From Runella defluvii (GTDB taxonomy: Bacteria; Bacteroidota; Bacteroidia; Cytophagales; Spirosomataceae), in the NCBI RefSeq assembly GCF_014195535.1, contig NZ_JACIBY010000002.1, positions 538,206 through 602,205 of the forward strand: 64,000 nucleotides of DNA. Direction: 5' to 3'. Both the position numbers and the translations under genes were made by a program. Below are positions 43,555 to 53,096 of the stretch, piece by piece. Under the pieces are notes generated by a model. It did not search any database. It had not been told where the DNA came from and saw only the letters and a list, made by a program, of their open reading frames with translations. Position 1 is the stretch's first letter, and each line of letters begins with the position of its first letter.

Positions 43555-44979
43555 ATGCGTAAAACAACCCTTCTCGCCTGTCTCATTTTTTCCATAAGTA
43601 CCGCTCTACTAGGACAAAACCCCTCTCAAGCCACTAAAATTGACCAATTTTTGCAAGCTATGGCCGCCAAAAGCAACATTCCAGGCTTTGCCATTGCAGT
43701 TGTAACAAAAGATTCGGTGATTTTATCAAAAGGGTACGGAATCGGTTCCGACAATCGGCCAATCACCTCACAAACACCATTTGCGATTGCTTCCCTCAGC
43801 AAAGCTTTCACTGCGATGTCGGTAATGCAACTGGCAGCTGCCCACAAAATCGACATTTCTTCTCCTGTCAAAAGGTACATTCCATCTTTTGAACTTGATG
43901 ACCCGCGAGGTCAAAAAATAACCGTTGACCACCTTTTACACCAAACCAGTGGCTTGAATGACAAGGTCTTCCCCGAGCTGGCCTTTCATCACCAACCGAC
44001 TTCCCTAAACGAAGCGATTTCCCGCCTGAAAAATGTCAAACTTGGGGTTAATCCAGGTACAAAGTTCCGCTATCACAATCCAAATTATCAAATCCTTGCA
44101 CAGACTGTCGAATCGGTCAGTCAGCAAGCCTTTCCCCATTATTTGGAACAGCAGATTTTTAAACCACTTGGGATGAATAATACCAAGAGCGTTTCCTTGA
44201 CAAAATCGTTCTCCAGTAGCTCGGCGCGTTTTCAAAATGGCCACATTTTTGCCCTAGGAAAGCCAATTTCTATTCAGGAACCCGATTGGTTTGTCGAGGG
44301 TGCAGCAGGAATGGTTTCCAATGCAGAGGATATGTCCAAGTGGCTTAGGTTGCAATTGAACCATGGTCAATGGAACGGTGCGTCGCTACTGGATAGTGTT
44401 CATTTAAAAATGATGCAAACCTCAACAAAAACATCGCCCTATGGAATGGGTTGGTTTGTTGCTCCCAATGGCACGATTAGCCACAGTGGGATTCTGTGGA
44501 CATACAGCGCCGAACAGATGATTTCTGCAAATGGCTACGGCATTGTTATTTTGTTTAACGGTGGAATCAATCTTTTCGAAGATTACCACGCTTTCATTCA
44601 AGGAGTCGCTGATATTTTGGACAATAAAACGGCTGATGTCCCAATTGTACCGAGTTGGCTTTATCCACTTTGTGCTTTTTTAATAGGCATACTTTCTATT
44701 GGTTTGGCAACTAGACGTTTGTTTCGGCAAAACCATTGGTACAAAAACTACGTTCGTCGCCCAGCCTGGCTTACAATACTTTTTCTTTTTACCCGAACTC
44801 TCCCGCTCATTTTATTTTTATGCAGCCCTTATCTGCTGACCGCAATCAGTGGCCGCGTACTCAACTGGAAACGCATTTTTCTGATGGGGCCAGACATCAC
44901 TGTGGTATTAACCATTATCGTGCTGTTAAACACCCTAGTGGTAGTGAGGCGATTGTATTTTCTAGCCAAACTGAGATAG
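43555..44979 (+). CDS. Serine hydrolase, class C beta-lactamase fold, membrane-anchored
   Basis: A 474-residue exported protein: signal peptide to about residue 20, beta-lactamase/DD-peptidase fold to about 355, then a C-terminal extension with three to four hydrophobic helices. Active-site motifs are Ser80-Leu-Ser-Lys83, Tyr-His-Asn in FRYHNPNYQ, and HSG in ISHSGIL. Such proteins are usually peptidases or esterases, not antibiotic-hydrolysing enzymes. The membrane tail would tether it to the inner membrane facing the periplasm. An ABC permease gene follows after 76 bases. Confidence 0.88.
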   Translation: MRKTTLLACLIFSISTALLGQNPSQATKIDQFLQAMAAKSNIPGFAIAVVTKDSVILSKGYGIGSDNRPITSQTPFAIASLSKAFTAMSVMQLAAAHKIDISSPVKRYIPSFELDDPRGQKITVDHLLHQTSGLNDKVFPELAFHHQPTSLNEAISRLKNVKLGVNPGTKFRYHNPNYQILAQTVESVSQQAFPHYLEQQIFKPLGMNNTKSVSLTKSFSSSSARFQNGHIFALGKPISIQEPDWFVEGAAGMVSNAEDMSKWLRLQLNHGQWNGASLLDSVHLKMMQTSTKTSPYGMGWFVAPNGTISHSGILWTYSAEQMISANGYGIVILFNGGINLFEDYHAFIQGVADILDNKTADVPIVPSWLYPLCAFLIGILSIGLATRRLFRQNHWYKNYVRRPAWLTILFLFTRTLPLILFLCSPYLLTAISGRVLNWKRIFLMGPDITVVLTIIVLLNTLVVVRRLYFLAKLR

Positions 44980-45055
44980 ATATTATTTTATATAAAGTAT
45001 ATTTACATATAAATAATACTTTTAATACAGTAACATTTGTTCATCCAGAAAATCT

Positions 45056-47461
45056 ATGCTTATGTACTGGCACTACCTCACCTTTGCTTGGCGCCGCATT
45101 CGGCGTGAGAAAAAAATTAACTTAATCCGCATCGCTAATTTAGGTATCGGACTGGCAAGTGGCTTGGTCATTTTTCTTGTCGTCAACTACATGTTGACCT
45201 TCGACCGTTATCACCCTGAGGTAGAACGCTCGTATTGGGTAGTGACCGACCTAAAAAGAGAAACAACGCTCCAAACCGATGCGGCTCCTCGCCCTTTGGC
45301 CGAAGTACTCCGCCGCGATTATTCGTTTGTAGAAAGTGCTGTGAAATTAGAAACCTTTTTTGGACGTACCATCAGCATTCCTAATGGCCAAGGAGGTTGG
45401 GAAAAGAAGTTCAATGAATCGCGAAACATGTGCTTCACCGAATCTCAGTATTTTGATTTGTTTGGGGTAGAATGGCTCAGTGGCGACCCTCAAAAAGCCT
45501 TGGCAACGCCCAATGCCATCGTCATCAGCGAGCGATACGCCGAGAAATATTTTCAAACCACACTCGCCCTTGGGAAAACTGTACGACTGGACAATCGGGT
45601 CAATCTGACCGTTACGGGTATCATTAAAAATCCACCCTCAAACACCCAACTTCGTTACGACGGGCTCGTCTCCTACGCAACCCTCACAAACTTAGAACCG
45701 CCCACTGCCCTCAACGATTGGCTAGGGCTTCAAAGCATGTGTTTTGTTCGACTGCGCAAGGGCATTTCTCCCAACCAACTCACCACTGCCTTGGCAGCCG
45801 TTCAGAAGAAGCATTTGCCAGCGGCTCAACTTCGCAACTTTTCGTACCACGTTCTTCCGCTGACGGAGCTCAATCACGCTCGGAGCGGCATGGCACCTCG
45901 CCCTATATTGTTTGCTTTGATGGCCGTTGGATTGTTGCTTGTGGCGGCGGCTTGTATCAATTACATCAACTTGGCCACGGCCCAAGCCTTGCAACGCGCC
46001 CACGAAACGGGCGTTCGCAAAGTAGTGGGTAGCAATCGCTGGCAATTGATAAAGCAGTTTATGACCGAAACCGCCCTGCTGACTTTCGCTGCCGTGCTTC
46101 TTGCCTTAATTTTGACCCAGTTGGCGCTGCCCGTGGTCAATGACACCCTCACTCAGCAAGATGAGACGCTTCATCCCAACATTTCTGTTTTGGATGTATT
46201 TACCCCCAATGCCCTCCTTTGGTTTGTTCCACTGGTATTGGGTGTAGTTTTTTTGGCGGGTTTTTACCCTTCTTGGGTGTTATCGGGTTTTAATCCTATC
46301 AAAGCCCTCGCGGGGCGATTGACCCGAGCCAAAGGCGGACTCACCATTCGGAGAACACTGATAACGGGACAATTTTTGCTCACTCAGCTCTTTTTGATTG
46401 TCGTATTGGTCATTACCAGCCAACTTCGACACATGCAAAAAGCCGATTGGGGCTTTAGAACCAACGACAAATTGGTGGTTTGGTTGCCCAAACAAGGCCC
46501 TATTCCTTACGAACGGTTACGCAAAAGTTGGTTAGATACGCCTGGGGTACAATCCGTCACATTTGCCAACGAACCACCCGTTTCTCCTTATAACCGTCCC
46601 AGTCCGTTCAGTTATCATACCTCTACAGAACCCGAATCGTTTGAAATCCTCGTCCGCACCGCCGATGAACACTACTTGTCGGCTTTTGGGCTTGCGCTCG
46701 TCAAAGGACAGAATTTTAGCAAAACGGATACCTCTCGCCACGAAGTGCTGGTGAACGAAACTTTTGTAAAACAGCTCGGCATCGCTTCCTCGAATGAAGT
46801 CATCGGCAAACCCATTCATATTAAAGGTACAGAGCACATTATTGCGGGTGTTGTTAAAGATTTTCGCACGGGAAATTTGCACGAGCCCATCCGCCCAATC
46901 GCGCTGGTACATGACTTATCTCACAGCTCGATGGCGGTTCTCACCTTTGCACCCTCGGCAGTGTCCTCGGCTACTAAAACAGTTGAAGCAATTTGGAACA
47001 ACACTTTTCCAGAAGATATTTACAGAAGAAGTTTCTTGAATGAACTGCTCGACTCTTTCACAAAAATGGAGCAACTTCTAGCTGGGTTTGTGCAGATTTT
47101 CGCCTTTATTGCCATCGTCATGAACTGCCTCGGGCTGTACGGCCTGGTGACGTTTATGGCCGAAAAACGGGCGAAAGAAATTGGCGTTCGGCGGGTGCTT
47201 GGCGCGCGAACCGAACAATTACTATGGGTTTTTGGGCGAGAATTTAGTCGCTTATTGTTGGTGGGGTTTGCCGTTGCCGCCCCCCTAGGTTGGTGGCTTA
47301 CATCGGGCTGGTTACAGCAATACGCCTATCGCATCCAAATGAGCGGCTGGTTTTTGGTGGCTACGCTTGGGCTCATGGTTGCCATTACTGCCGCCACCAT
47401 CATAGGCCACGCCATGAAAGCCGTTGTGACCAATCCCGTGAAGCACTTGCGCGCAGAGTAA
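45056..47461 (+). CDS. FtsX/MacB-type ABC transporter permease
   Basis: An 801-residue permease with the same double MacB layout as the protein at 35387-37807, of which it is a distant paralogue. It has an N-terminal helix (residues 22-42), HETGVRKVVGSNRWQLIKQFMTETALL in the first coupling loop, and KEIGVRRVLGARTEQLLWVFGREF in the second, with the C-terminal NPVKHLRAE. A second ATG three codons in (45062) is an equally possible start. ATPase partner not seen; cargo unknown. Confidence 0.9.
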   Translation: MLMYWHYLTFAWRRIRREKKINLIRIANLGIGLASGLVIFLVVNYMLTFDRYHPEVERSYWVVTDLKRETTLQTDAAPRPLAEVLRRDYSFVESAVKLETFFGRTISIPNGQGGWEKKFNESRNMCFTESQYFDLFGVEWLSGDPQKALATPNAIVISERYAEKYFQTTLALGKTVRLDNRVNLTVTGIIKNPPSNTQLRYDGLVSYATLTNLEPPTALNDWLGLQSMCFVRLRKGISPNQLTTALAAVQKKHLPAAQLRNFSYHVLPLTELNHARSGMAPRPILFALMAVGLLLVAAACINYINLATAQALQRAHETGVRKVVGSNRWQLIKQFMTETALLTFAAVLLALILTQLALPVVNDTLTQQDETLHPNISVLDVFTPNALLWFVPLVLGVVFLAGFYPSWVLSGFNPIKALAGRLTRAKGGLTIRRTLITGQFLLTQLFLIVVLVITSQLRHMQKADWGFRTNDKLVVWLPKQGPIPYERLRKSWLDTPGVQSVTFANEPPVSPYNRPSPFSYHTSTEPESFEILVRTADEHYLSAFGLALVKGQNFSKTDTSRHEVLVNETFVKQLGIASSNEVIGKPIHIKGTEHIIAGVVKDFRTGNLHEPIRPIALVHDLSHSSMAVLTFAPSAVSSATKTVEAIWNNTFPEDIYRRSFLNELLDSFTKMEQLLAGFVQIFAFIAIVMNCLGLYGLVTFMAEKRAKEIGVRRVLGARTEQLLWVFGREFSRLLLVGFAVAAPLGWWLTSGWLQQYAYRIQMSGWFLVATLGLMVAITAATIIGHAMKAVVTNPVKHLRAE

Positions 47462-47500
47462 AATAACACGATGTGAAAGCAATTAAGCGATGCTTAAAAC

Positions 47501-47534
47501 AAAGCCCCACGCTCAATGATGAACGTGGGGCTTT
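47501..47534. terminator. Bidirectional terminator between ABC permease and msrA
   Basis: AAAGCCCCACG and CGTGGGGCTTT pair perfectly around a twelve-base loop, with A/T runs on both flanks, between convergent genes. Confidence 0.88.
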
Positions 47535-47549
47535 TAATTTGATGCTTCA

Positions 47550-48203
47550 CTAATTTTTCTTCAATTTCTCCTTAAACACCTTGCGGAATTTATCCACTTT
47601 GGGTGCTACCACGAAGGCACAATAGCCTTGGTTTGGGTTGTTGGCAAAATAATTTTGGTGATAAGCTTCGGCCACATAAAACTTTTCCGCTTTCGCCACT
47701 TCCGTTACGATGGGCTTACTGTAAGCACCCGAAGCATTGAGTTCTTTAATGGCTTTTTCGGCCAACTGTTTTTGCTCATCGTTGTGGTAAAAAATGACCG
47801 AGCGGTACTGCGGCCCCACGTCGTTTCCTTGACGGTCTTTGGTCGTTGGGTCATGGACGCGGAAAAATACCTCCAACAATTCCACGTAACTCACCTTTTT
47901 AGGGTCATATTTGATTTCCACACATTCGGCATGACCCGTTACTTTGCTACATACTTGTTCGTAAGTGGGATTTTCGATAAATCCACCCGAGTACCCCGAC
48001 ACCACCGACTCCACACCTTCCATCTCGTGATAGACGGCTTCGGTACACCAAAAACAGCCCGTACCAAAAGTTGCGGTGGCCAATCCTGTCTGGGTTTTTG
48101 CTTTGTCTTCCATTTGTTCGATTTTTTTTGCCGACTGTCCACACGACGAAAGTGCCGTCAGCGTCAGCGTTCCGAGAATCAATTTTTTGAGGAATGTTTT
48201 CAT
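47550..48203 (-). CDS. msrA: Peptide methionine-S-sulfoxide reductase, lipoprotein form
   Basis: Reduces the S-epimer of methionine sulfoxide in damaged proteins. The catalytic Cys lies in GTGCFWCTEAVY, and GYSGGFIENPTYEQVCSKVTGHAECVEI and RVHDPTTKDRQGNDVGPQYRSVIFY are the conserved MsrA blocks. Unlike cytoplasmic MsrA it begins with a lipoprotein signal (lipobox ending in Cys21, LSSC), so it should act on envelope proteins. 217 residues. Confidence 0.95.
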   Translation of the reverse strand: MKTFLKKLILGTLTLTALSSCGQSAKKIEQMEDKAKTQTGLATATFGTGCFWCTEAVYHEMEGVESVVSGYSGGFIENPTYEQVCSKVTGHAECVEIKYDPKKVSYVELLEVFFRVHDPTTKDRQGNDVGPQYRSVIFYHNDEQKQLAEKAIKELNASGAYSKPIVTEVAKAEKFYVAEAYHQNYFANNPNQGYCAFVVAPKVDKFRKVFKEKLKKN

Positions 48204-48368
48204 AATTAATCAACAAAAAAGGGGTTGTGAAAGTGCCTTAGCGTCTTTCCCGCAAATACATACGAGAAAAGACGTAATTTTAACGAACTTTGCAGCGAAA
48301 AGTTTTGTGATACAATTATCTGACTTTTAATTCAAAGCGAATGTCAGCCATCTGACACTTTTTCCAAA

Positions 48369-49400
48369 ATGACGAGAACCGAGCTTTCCACTTTAGGCGA
48401 ATTTGGGCTAATTGAGCGCATCAATCAGCAATTTACTCCTGTTTTGCCCCAAACCATCAAAGGAATTGGTGACGACGCTGCCGTCATCGACACGGGTAGT
48501 GATGAATATACGTTAGTTTCGACCGATATGCTCATCGAGGGTGTTCATTTCGATTTGAGCTACGCCCCTCTAAAACATTTAGGCTTTAAGGCCGTGGCTG
48601 TCAACGTCTCTGACATTGCTGCCATGAATGGCACTCCTCGCCAAATTACAGTCAGCATTGGGCTAAGCAACCGTTTTTCGGTGGAAGCCATTGATGAGCT
48701 GTATGCGGGCATTCAAACGGCGTGTGAAGCCTACAAAGTTGACTTGGTAGGAGGCGACACGAGCGCGTCGCGGTCGGGGCTAGTGCTATCAGTGACGGCC
48801 ATCGGAACGGTCAAAAAAGATAAAATCGCGTACCGAAACGGCGCCCAACCCAACGATGTCATCTGTGTGACGGGCGACTTAGGCGCGGCGTACTTAGGAC
48901 TTCAATTGCTCGAACGCGAAAAAAGGGAGTTTTTAGAAAACCCCAACATGCAACCCCAACTTGAAGATAAGGCTTATTTGATAGGCCGTCAGCTCAAGCC
49001 CGAAGCGCGTACCAACATCATTTATGAGTTGAACGATGCCGATTTGGTGCCTACTTCGATGATTGACGTATCCGACGGATTGGCATCTGAAATCTTGCAT
49101 TTGTGCAAACAATCGGGAACGGGTGCCCAAATTTTTGAAGAACATATCCCTGTCGCCGATGAGACATTCCTCACCGCCGATGAGTTTAAATTAAGTCCTT
49201 TAACGTCAGCGTTGAACGGTGGCGAAGATTACGAGTTGTTGTTTACGATTAAACAAACCGACTACGAAAAAATCAAAAACTCACCGCACATTAGTTTCAT
49301 TGGCTTTATGACCAATGACCCCTCTGCCGTAGAAATTGTAACCAAAGGAGGCGGCCGCTTTCCCGTGCAAGCCCAAGGTTGGCAGCATTTGACGCGGTAG
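48369..49400 (+). CDS. thiL: Thiamine-monophosphate kinase
   Basis: Phosphorylates thiamine monophosphate to the active cofactor thiamine diphosphate. The 343-residue protein has GIGDDAAVID, a Mg/ATP site, STDMLIEGVHFDL, VDLVGGDTSAS and IDVSDGLASEIL, all hallmarks of the ThiL/PurM-like fold. It is a single gene; no TPP riboswitch was seen upstream, which fits a salvage/activation enzyme. A near-consensus -7 box (GAACTTTG) lies about 80 bases before the start. Confidence 0.95.
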   Translation: MTRTELSTLGEFGLIERINQQFTPVLPQTIKGIGDDAAVIDTGSDEYTLVSTDMLIEGVHFDLSYAPLKHLGFKAVAVNVSDIAAMNGTPRQITVSIGLSNRFSVEAIDELYAGIQTACEAYKVDLVGGDTSASRSGLVLSVTAIGTVKKDKIAYRNGAQPNDVICVTGDLGAAYLGLQLLEREKREFLENPNMQPQLEDKAYLIGRQLKPEARTNIIYELNDADLVPTSMIDVSDGLASEILHLCKQSGTGAQIFEEHIPVADETFLTADEFKLSPLTSALNGGEDYELLFTIKQTDYEKIKNSPHISFIGFMTNDPSAVEIVTKGGGRFPVQAQGWQHLTR

Positions 49401-49431
49401 TAAGTGTGGATTGTGTGTTGGGGTTGTGTGT

Positions 49432-49483
49432 TCGGGTTGCTCACAACCCGAGTTATGGTGTGTGGGTTGTAAGCAACCCACAC
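49432..49483. repeat. Two hairpins of the GGGTTG(CTCA/TAAG)CAACCC type
   Basis: TCGGGTTG-CTCA-CAACCCGA (49432-49451) and GTGTGGGTTG-TAAG-CAACCCACAC (49460-49483) stand in series between the convergent thiL and comB genes. The core GGTTGCTCACAACC is shared with the inverted repeat at 7569-7624. They may act as terminators without T-runs or be interspersed repeats. Confidence 0.6.
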
Positions 49484-49510
49484 CACGACATTGCAACCCA
49501 CACCACGATA

Positions 49511-50218
49511 TTACATATTCACTAATGTGCTTCCGCGAAGTACGGGCACGACGTCGTACAAGTCGCGCTGCAAGCAGTACGCAATGTCTTTATGAATACC
49601 TAAACGCTGCAAACGACGCACGTGCGACGAGTTGGCGACGTATCCTAATAAGTCATTTTGGGCTTGTTGGTACGCCCGCATGGCCATCAAGGCACTGTCT
49701 TCTCCAATAATGTATTCGTCTTTGAGGGCATCGACCAATGCTCCCGCAAACAAGGTATCTTCCAAATTGACCCGACCTTTCCAGCCCGCACACAACACGA
49801 GTACGTCGTAAGGCTGCGATTTAAGGTGGTTAACAATGGCTCCTAAATTCAAAAATGCGCCCACCAATACTTTCACCGCCGAGGTTTTGGCTTTAGTGAT
49901 GGATAACGTACCGTTGGTGGTTGTCATCGCAATGTTTGCCCCCACTAAGTCTTCGTCCATGTAGCTAAACGGCGAATTGTCGAGGTCAAACCCTTCGACT
50001 TTCATGGCATTCCGTTCGGCGGCAGCGATGTAGCCTTTTTGTTGAAGTTCAAAACATTCTTCCACCGTGGCTACGGGCGTGATACTTCCTACGCCATACG
50101 CCAGGCCCGTCACCATGCACGAGGTAGCCCGAAAGATGTCCGTCACTACGACAATCGTATTGTCAATAGTATGAAGGTGAAGCAAATCGGGGGTTAAACA
50201 AACATCAATTGATTTCAT
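49511..50218 (-). CDS. comB: 2-phosphosulfolactate phosphatase (ComB-like)
   Basis: A 235-residue protein of the ComB family, Mg-dependent phosphatases that make sulfolactate in coenzyme M synthesis in archaea. VVTDIFRATSCMVTGLAYGV, MTTTNGTLSITKA and VLCAGWKGRVNLEDTLFAGAL are the family blocks. ComB homologues are widespread in bacteria that make no coenzyme M, and the substrate there is uncertain. It starts ten bases after gcvT on the same strand, so the pair is probably one operon. Confidence 0.88.
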   Translation of the reverse strand: MKSIDVCLTPDLLHLHTIDNTIVVVTDIFRATSCMVTGLAYGVGSITPVATVEECFELQQKGYIAAAERNAMKVEGFDLDNSPFSYMDEDLVGANIAMTTTNGTLSITKAKTSAVKVLVGAFLNLGAIVNHLKSQPYDVLVLCAGWKGRVNLEDTLFAGALVDALKDEYIIGEDSALMAMRAYQQAQNDLLGYVANSSHVRRLQRLGIHKDIAYCLQRDLYDVVPVLRGSTLVNM

Positions 50219-50228
50219 ACAAAAAATA

Positions 50229-51329
50229 TTAGACCGTTGGTTTTACAAAAGGCAATTTCACCACTTGGGCTTTGAGCAAACGCTCGCGTACTTTTACAAA
50301 AATTTCACTTCCTACTTTGCTGCTTGCCAATGGAACATAGCCAAGTCCAATTCCTTTTGACAACGTTGGCGACTGCGTTCCTGAGGTAACGTGCCCAATC
50401 ACGTTTCCGTCGGCATCACACAATTCGTAGTGCCCGCGCGGAATTCCACGGTCAATCATTTCAAAACCTACCAATTTGTTGGCAAGACCTGCTTGTTTTT
50501 GGGCAAGAAGCACGTCTGAGTCAATAAAGTTTTTGGTAAACTTAGTAACCCAACCCAGTCCCGCCTCCAACGGAGAAGTGGTATCGTCAATATCGTTTCC
50601 GTACAAGCAATAGCCCATTTCTAAACGAAGCGTATCGCGTGCACCAAGGCCAATTGGCTTGATACCCAACTCTTTGCCTGCTTCAAAAATAGCATTCCAT
50701 ACTTCAACCGCCGATTCTTTTGGAATATACAACTCAAAACCGCCCGCACCCGTATAGCCCGTGGCAGAGATAATGATGTCAGGCAGACCCGCAAACGTAC
50801 CTTTCACAAAAGTGTAATAGTCCATTTCTGACAAATTCACCTCGGTGAGTGATTGCAACGCTTCAGCCGCTTTAGGGCCTTGAACGGCAAACAAGCAAAG
50901 GTCGTCCGAGATGTTGTGCATTTCGACTCCTTCGGTATTTTGGCTCTGAATCCAATTCCAATCTTTTTCGATATTAGAAGCATTGACGACCAAAAAGTAT
51001 TCATCCGCACTCACTCGATACACCAACAAATCGTCCACTACTCCACCCTTTCCGTTGGGAAGATAGCTGTATTGAATTTTTCCGTCGAAAAGCACCGAAG
51101 CGTCGTTGGCCGACACACGTTGAATCAAGTCCAAAGCCTTGGGGCCTTTGACAATAAACTCACCCATGTGCGACACATCAAACACACCCACGCCGTTGCG
51201 AACGCAGTGGTGTTCTTCGAGGTCAGACGAATAGCGAACAGGCATTACGTAGCCCGCAAATGGTACCATTTTTGCCCCCAACTGTTGGTGTAGGTCGTTA
51301 AGAGGAACTGTTTTTAGTTGCTCAGTCAT
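50229..51329 (-). CDS. gcvT: Aminomethyltransferase (glycine cleavage system T protein)
   Basis: Transfers the aminomethyl carbon from lipoylated H protein to tetrahydrofolate in glycine cleavage. I start at the ATG at 51329 ([14 protein letters not shown]); a frame opening at TTG 51359 is less likely because a consensus -7 box lies at 51357-51364. The 366 residues include [36 protein letters not shown] and [20 protein letters not shown]. The remaining gcv genes are elsewhere. Confidence 0.95.
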   Translation of the reverse strand: MTEQLKTVPLNDLHQQLGAKMVPFAGYVMPVRYSSDLEEHHCVRNGVGVFDVSHMGEFIVKGPKALDLIQRVSANDASVLFDGKIQYSYLPNGKGGVVDDLLVYRVSADEYFLVVNASNIEKDWNWIQSQNTEGVEMHNISDDLCLFAVQGPKAAEALQSLTEVNLSEMDYYTFVKGTFAGLPDIIISATGYTGAGGFELYIPKESAVEVWNAIFEAGKELGIKPIGLGARDTLRLEMGYCLYGNDIDDTTSPLEAGLGWVTKFTKNFIDSDVLLAQKQAGLANKLVGFEMIDRGIPRGHYELCDADGNVIGHVTSGTQSPTLSKGIGLGYVPLASSKVGSEIFVKVRERLLKAQVVKLPFVKPTV

Positions 51330-51356
51330 GTTCTTGGCTTGTTGAAATTTTGGGTG

Positions 51357-51364
51357 CAAAGCTA
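51357..51364 (-). promoter_or_regulatory. -7 box for gcvT-comB
   Basis: TAGCTTTG on the minus strand fits TAnnTTTG exactly, 27 bases before the gcvT ATG. Confidence 0.55.
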
Positions 51365-51461
51365 CCTTTCTAAATTGACAATCAGAAAAGTGCAGGTTTT
51401 GAAAAACGAGTTATTTCAAAAAAATGAACAAGACGCTTTAGGGGCATTTATAAATTCCGCG

Positions 51462-51469
51462 TACTTTTG
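51462..51469 (+). promoter_or_regulatory. -7 box for the ImmA-like gene
   Basis: TACTTTTG fits TAnnTTTG exactly and lies 27 bases before the ATG at 51497. It overlaps the alternative TTG start at 51467, which is therefore unlikely. Confidence 0.5.
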
Positions 51470-51496
51470 TCTAGGAATCAAGCTTTTAAGAAAGCC

Positions 51497-52192
51497 ATGG
51501 GAAAGAAAAAGCCACCTATTAATCAAGTAGCCATTGATTTTCATTTGCCCAACCGCACAGTGCTGCACTTGGGGCAAATCGCGGCACAACGTGAAGGGGA
51601 GCGCCTTTTCCAAACGCTTTTGACAGAGGAATGGCTACTCGAACCCGCTGGCGAAGCCGCCGACGTGTCGTCGGGACAGGAGATTATTCGGCAAATTGGG
51701 CGCCGACTTGCTTATCCCGAAGACGTAAAAGTTGCCCAACTTCACCACGTCGAAAACGATTTTGTAGGCTTTTCGGCTTTGTATCAAAACAAAGGATGGG
51801 TTTTTATCAATGCCAAAGCCTCTGATTACGAACGCCACTACTACACCTGTTTTTTGGTCACTTCGTTGGGGTTATATATGAACTACCCCGCCGCTGAACT
51901 TAGCGCCCGCGCCGAGCAGTTGGTATTTGAAACTTTCTTACCCGAGGCAGACGTGCGTAGTTTTTTTCACCGAGGTATTTCCAAACTTTCGCCTTCGTTG
52001 GCAATGGACATTGCTGATTTTTTCCAAATGCCTTTTACGGTGATTCTCAAACGTGCTCTTTTACTCGAAATCATTTCGGACGAGCAATACCGTAACTTCC
52101 GAACCGTCAAGCCCGAGCGCCCCGTCAAAGCTCGTCCCTTGTTTGTTTCCAAATCAAGCGAAAGTGAATACGCCGATGAACAATGGGGGTAA
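51497..52192 (+). CDS. ImmA/IrrE-like protein without the metal site
   Basis: A 231-residue protein counted from the ATG at 51497. The order of segments resembles the ImmA/IrrE metallopeptidase fold: GFSALYQNKGWVFINAKASD where family members have the strand before the active-site helix, then ERHYYTCFLVTSLGLYMNY in place of the HExxH helix, then RAEQLVFETFLPEADVRSFF (compare the EANxFAAxLLMP helix) and a winged-helix-like IADFFQMPFTVILKRALLLEIISDEQY. The HExxH residues are missing, so it is probably non-catalytic. The link is by pattern only. It is not part of an obvious toxin-antitoxin or phage region. Confidence 0.5.
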   Translation: MGKKKPPINQVAIDFHLPNRTVLHLGQIAAQREGERLFQTLLTEEWLLEPAGEAADVSSGQEIIRQIGRRLAYPEDVKVAQLHHVENDFVGFSALYQNKGWVFINAKASDYERHYYTCFLVTSLGLYMNYPAAELSARAEQLVFETFLPEADVRSFFHRGISKLSPSLAMDIADFFQMPFTVILKRALLLEIISDEQYRNFRTVKPERPVKARPLFVSKSSESEYADEQWG

Positions 52193-52319
52193 TTTCCTCT
52201 TGACATCTATCCCTGATTTTTGTAGATTTGTTTTTGCGAGTTACGCGTATCATCTCCCTCATTGATACGCCCTTGCGCCGTTTTTTTATTACTCAACGTA
52301 AGTCAAACACTTTTCAATC

Positions 52320-53087
52320 GTGCATCGTATTATTTCCCCCAAAACGCTCTTAGGGTATGCCTTAGGCATTTCTATTACCCTCCCCTTCTATTCATGTCGG
52401 CGCATCGTAACAGGAACGATTAATTGCAAGGACATCGCCACTTATACGTCACCCTACGGCTTATTGAACTCCATTCAAGCGACCGTCGGCGACGTGTATT
52501 ACATCAATCAAAAAGACAAGTTTGTGGGGTATATATTCCACGAACAACCCGATTCGAGCCATATTTTGGTGGATAATTCCATCAATTCTTTGATGATTTC
52601 GGCCGACATCAATTTATCGACCTCGCTTGATTCGGAGACGCCAAAAATCAAACTACTCTCGGCTAAAGTGGAAGAAAGTTTGGAGCGAAATACCCAACTC
52701 AAACTCAAAAATGCCACCCGTGTACGGCTGAATCGACCGTACTTTTTTCTCCAAAAAATCGAAACCGAACAAAACGAAACCTTTGCCAAGCTCAACCAGG
52801 ACAATGTTTTGTTTATGGTGATTACGAGCGTCGTCTATTCCGATTCGCTATCGCTCCAAACCAAAAACAATAGCACAAACCAGAGTGGGATTCAGACCCT
52901 CAAAATTGAAGGCATCACGTTTCAGTTGACTTCCAACTGCAACGATTTAATCAACGTCGAAGGCAAAAAAACGGGGGTATTTTTTAAAGCATTGTTTTTC
53001 AGCTACGATAAAAACACCAAAAAGCTCGTTCCTTACACCCAACTCTTCGATTTCAAAAATTACGTTGTAAACACTGTTAACCAATAA
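52320..53087 (+). CDS. Hypothetical lipoprotein
   Basis: A 255-residue protein starting at GTG (52320), followed by a signal sequence with a probable lipobox (LPFYSC, Cys at residue 26). The mature part is soluble, with no cysteine pair or repeat that I recognise. It ends nine bases before the patatin gene on the same strand, so the two may be cotranscribed and act together in the envelope. Confidence 0.65.
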   Translation: MHRIISPKTLLGYALGISITLPFYSCRRIVTGTINCKDIATYTSPYGLLNSIQATVGDVYYINQKDKFVGYIFHEQPDSSHILVDNSINSLMISADINLSTSLDSETPKIKLLSAKVEESLERNTQLKLKNATRVRLNRPYFFLQKIETEQNETFAKLNQDNVLFMVITSVVYSDSLSLQTKNNSTNQSGIQTLKIEGITFQLTSNCNDLINVEGKKTGVFFKALFFSYDKNTKKLVPYTQLFDFKNYVVNTVNQ

Positions 53088-53096
53088 CTCAACCTT

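Noticed and set aside
47628-48209. Plus-strand open frame across msrA
   Set aside because: It is antisense to the conserved MsrA sequence, and its product is rich in Phe and Arg without family resemblance.
48204-48368. TPP riboswitch upstream of thiL
   Set aside because: No conserved TPP aptamer segments (CUGAGA and the downstream GACCUGA-type core) were found.
51330-51496. Glycine riboswitch upstream of gcvT
   Set aside because: The leader of gcvT is only about 25 bases long if the -7 box at 51357 is used, too short for an aptamer, and no glycine aptamer motif is visible.
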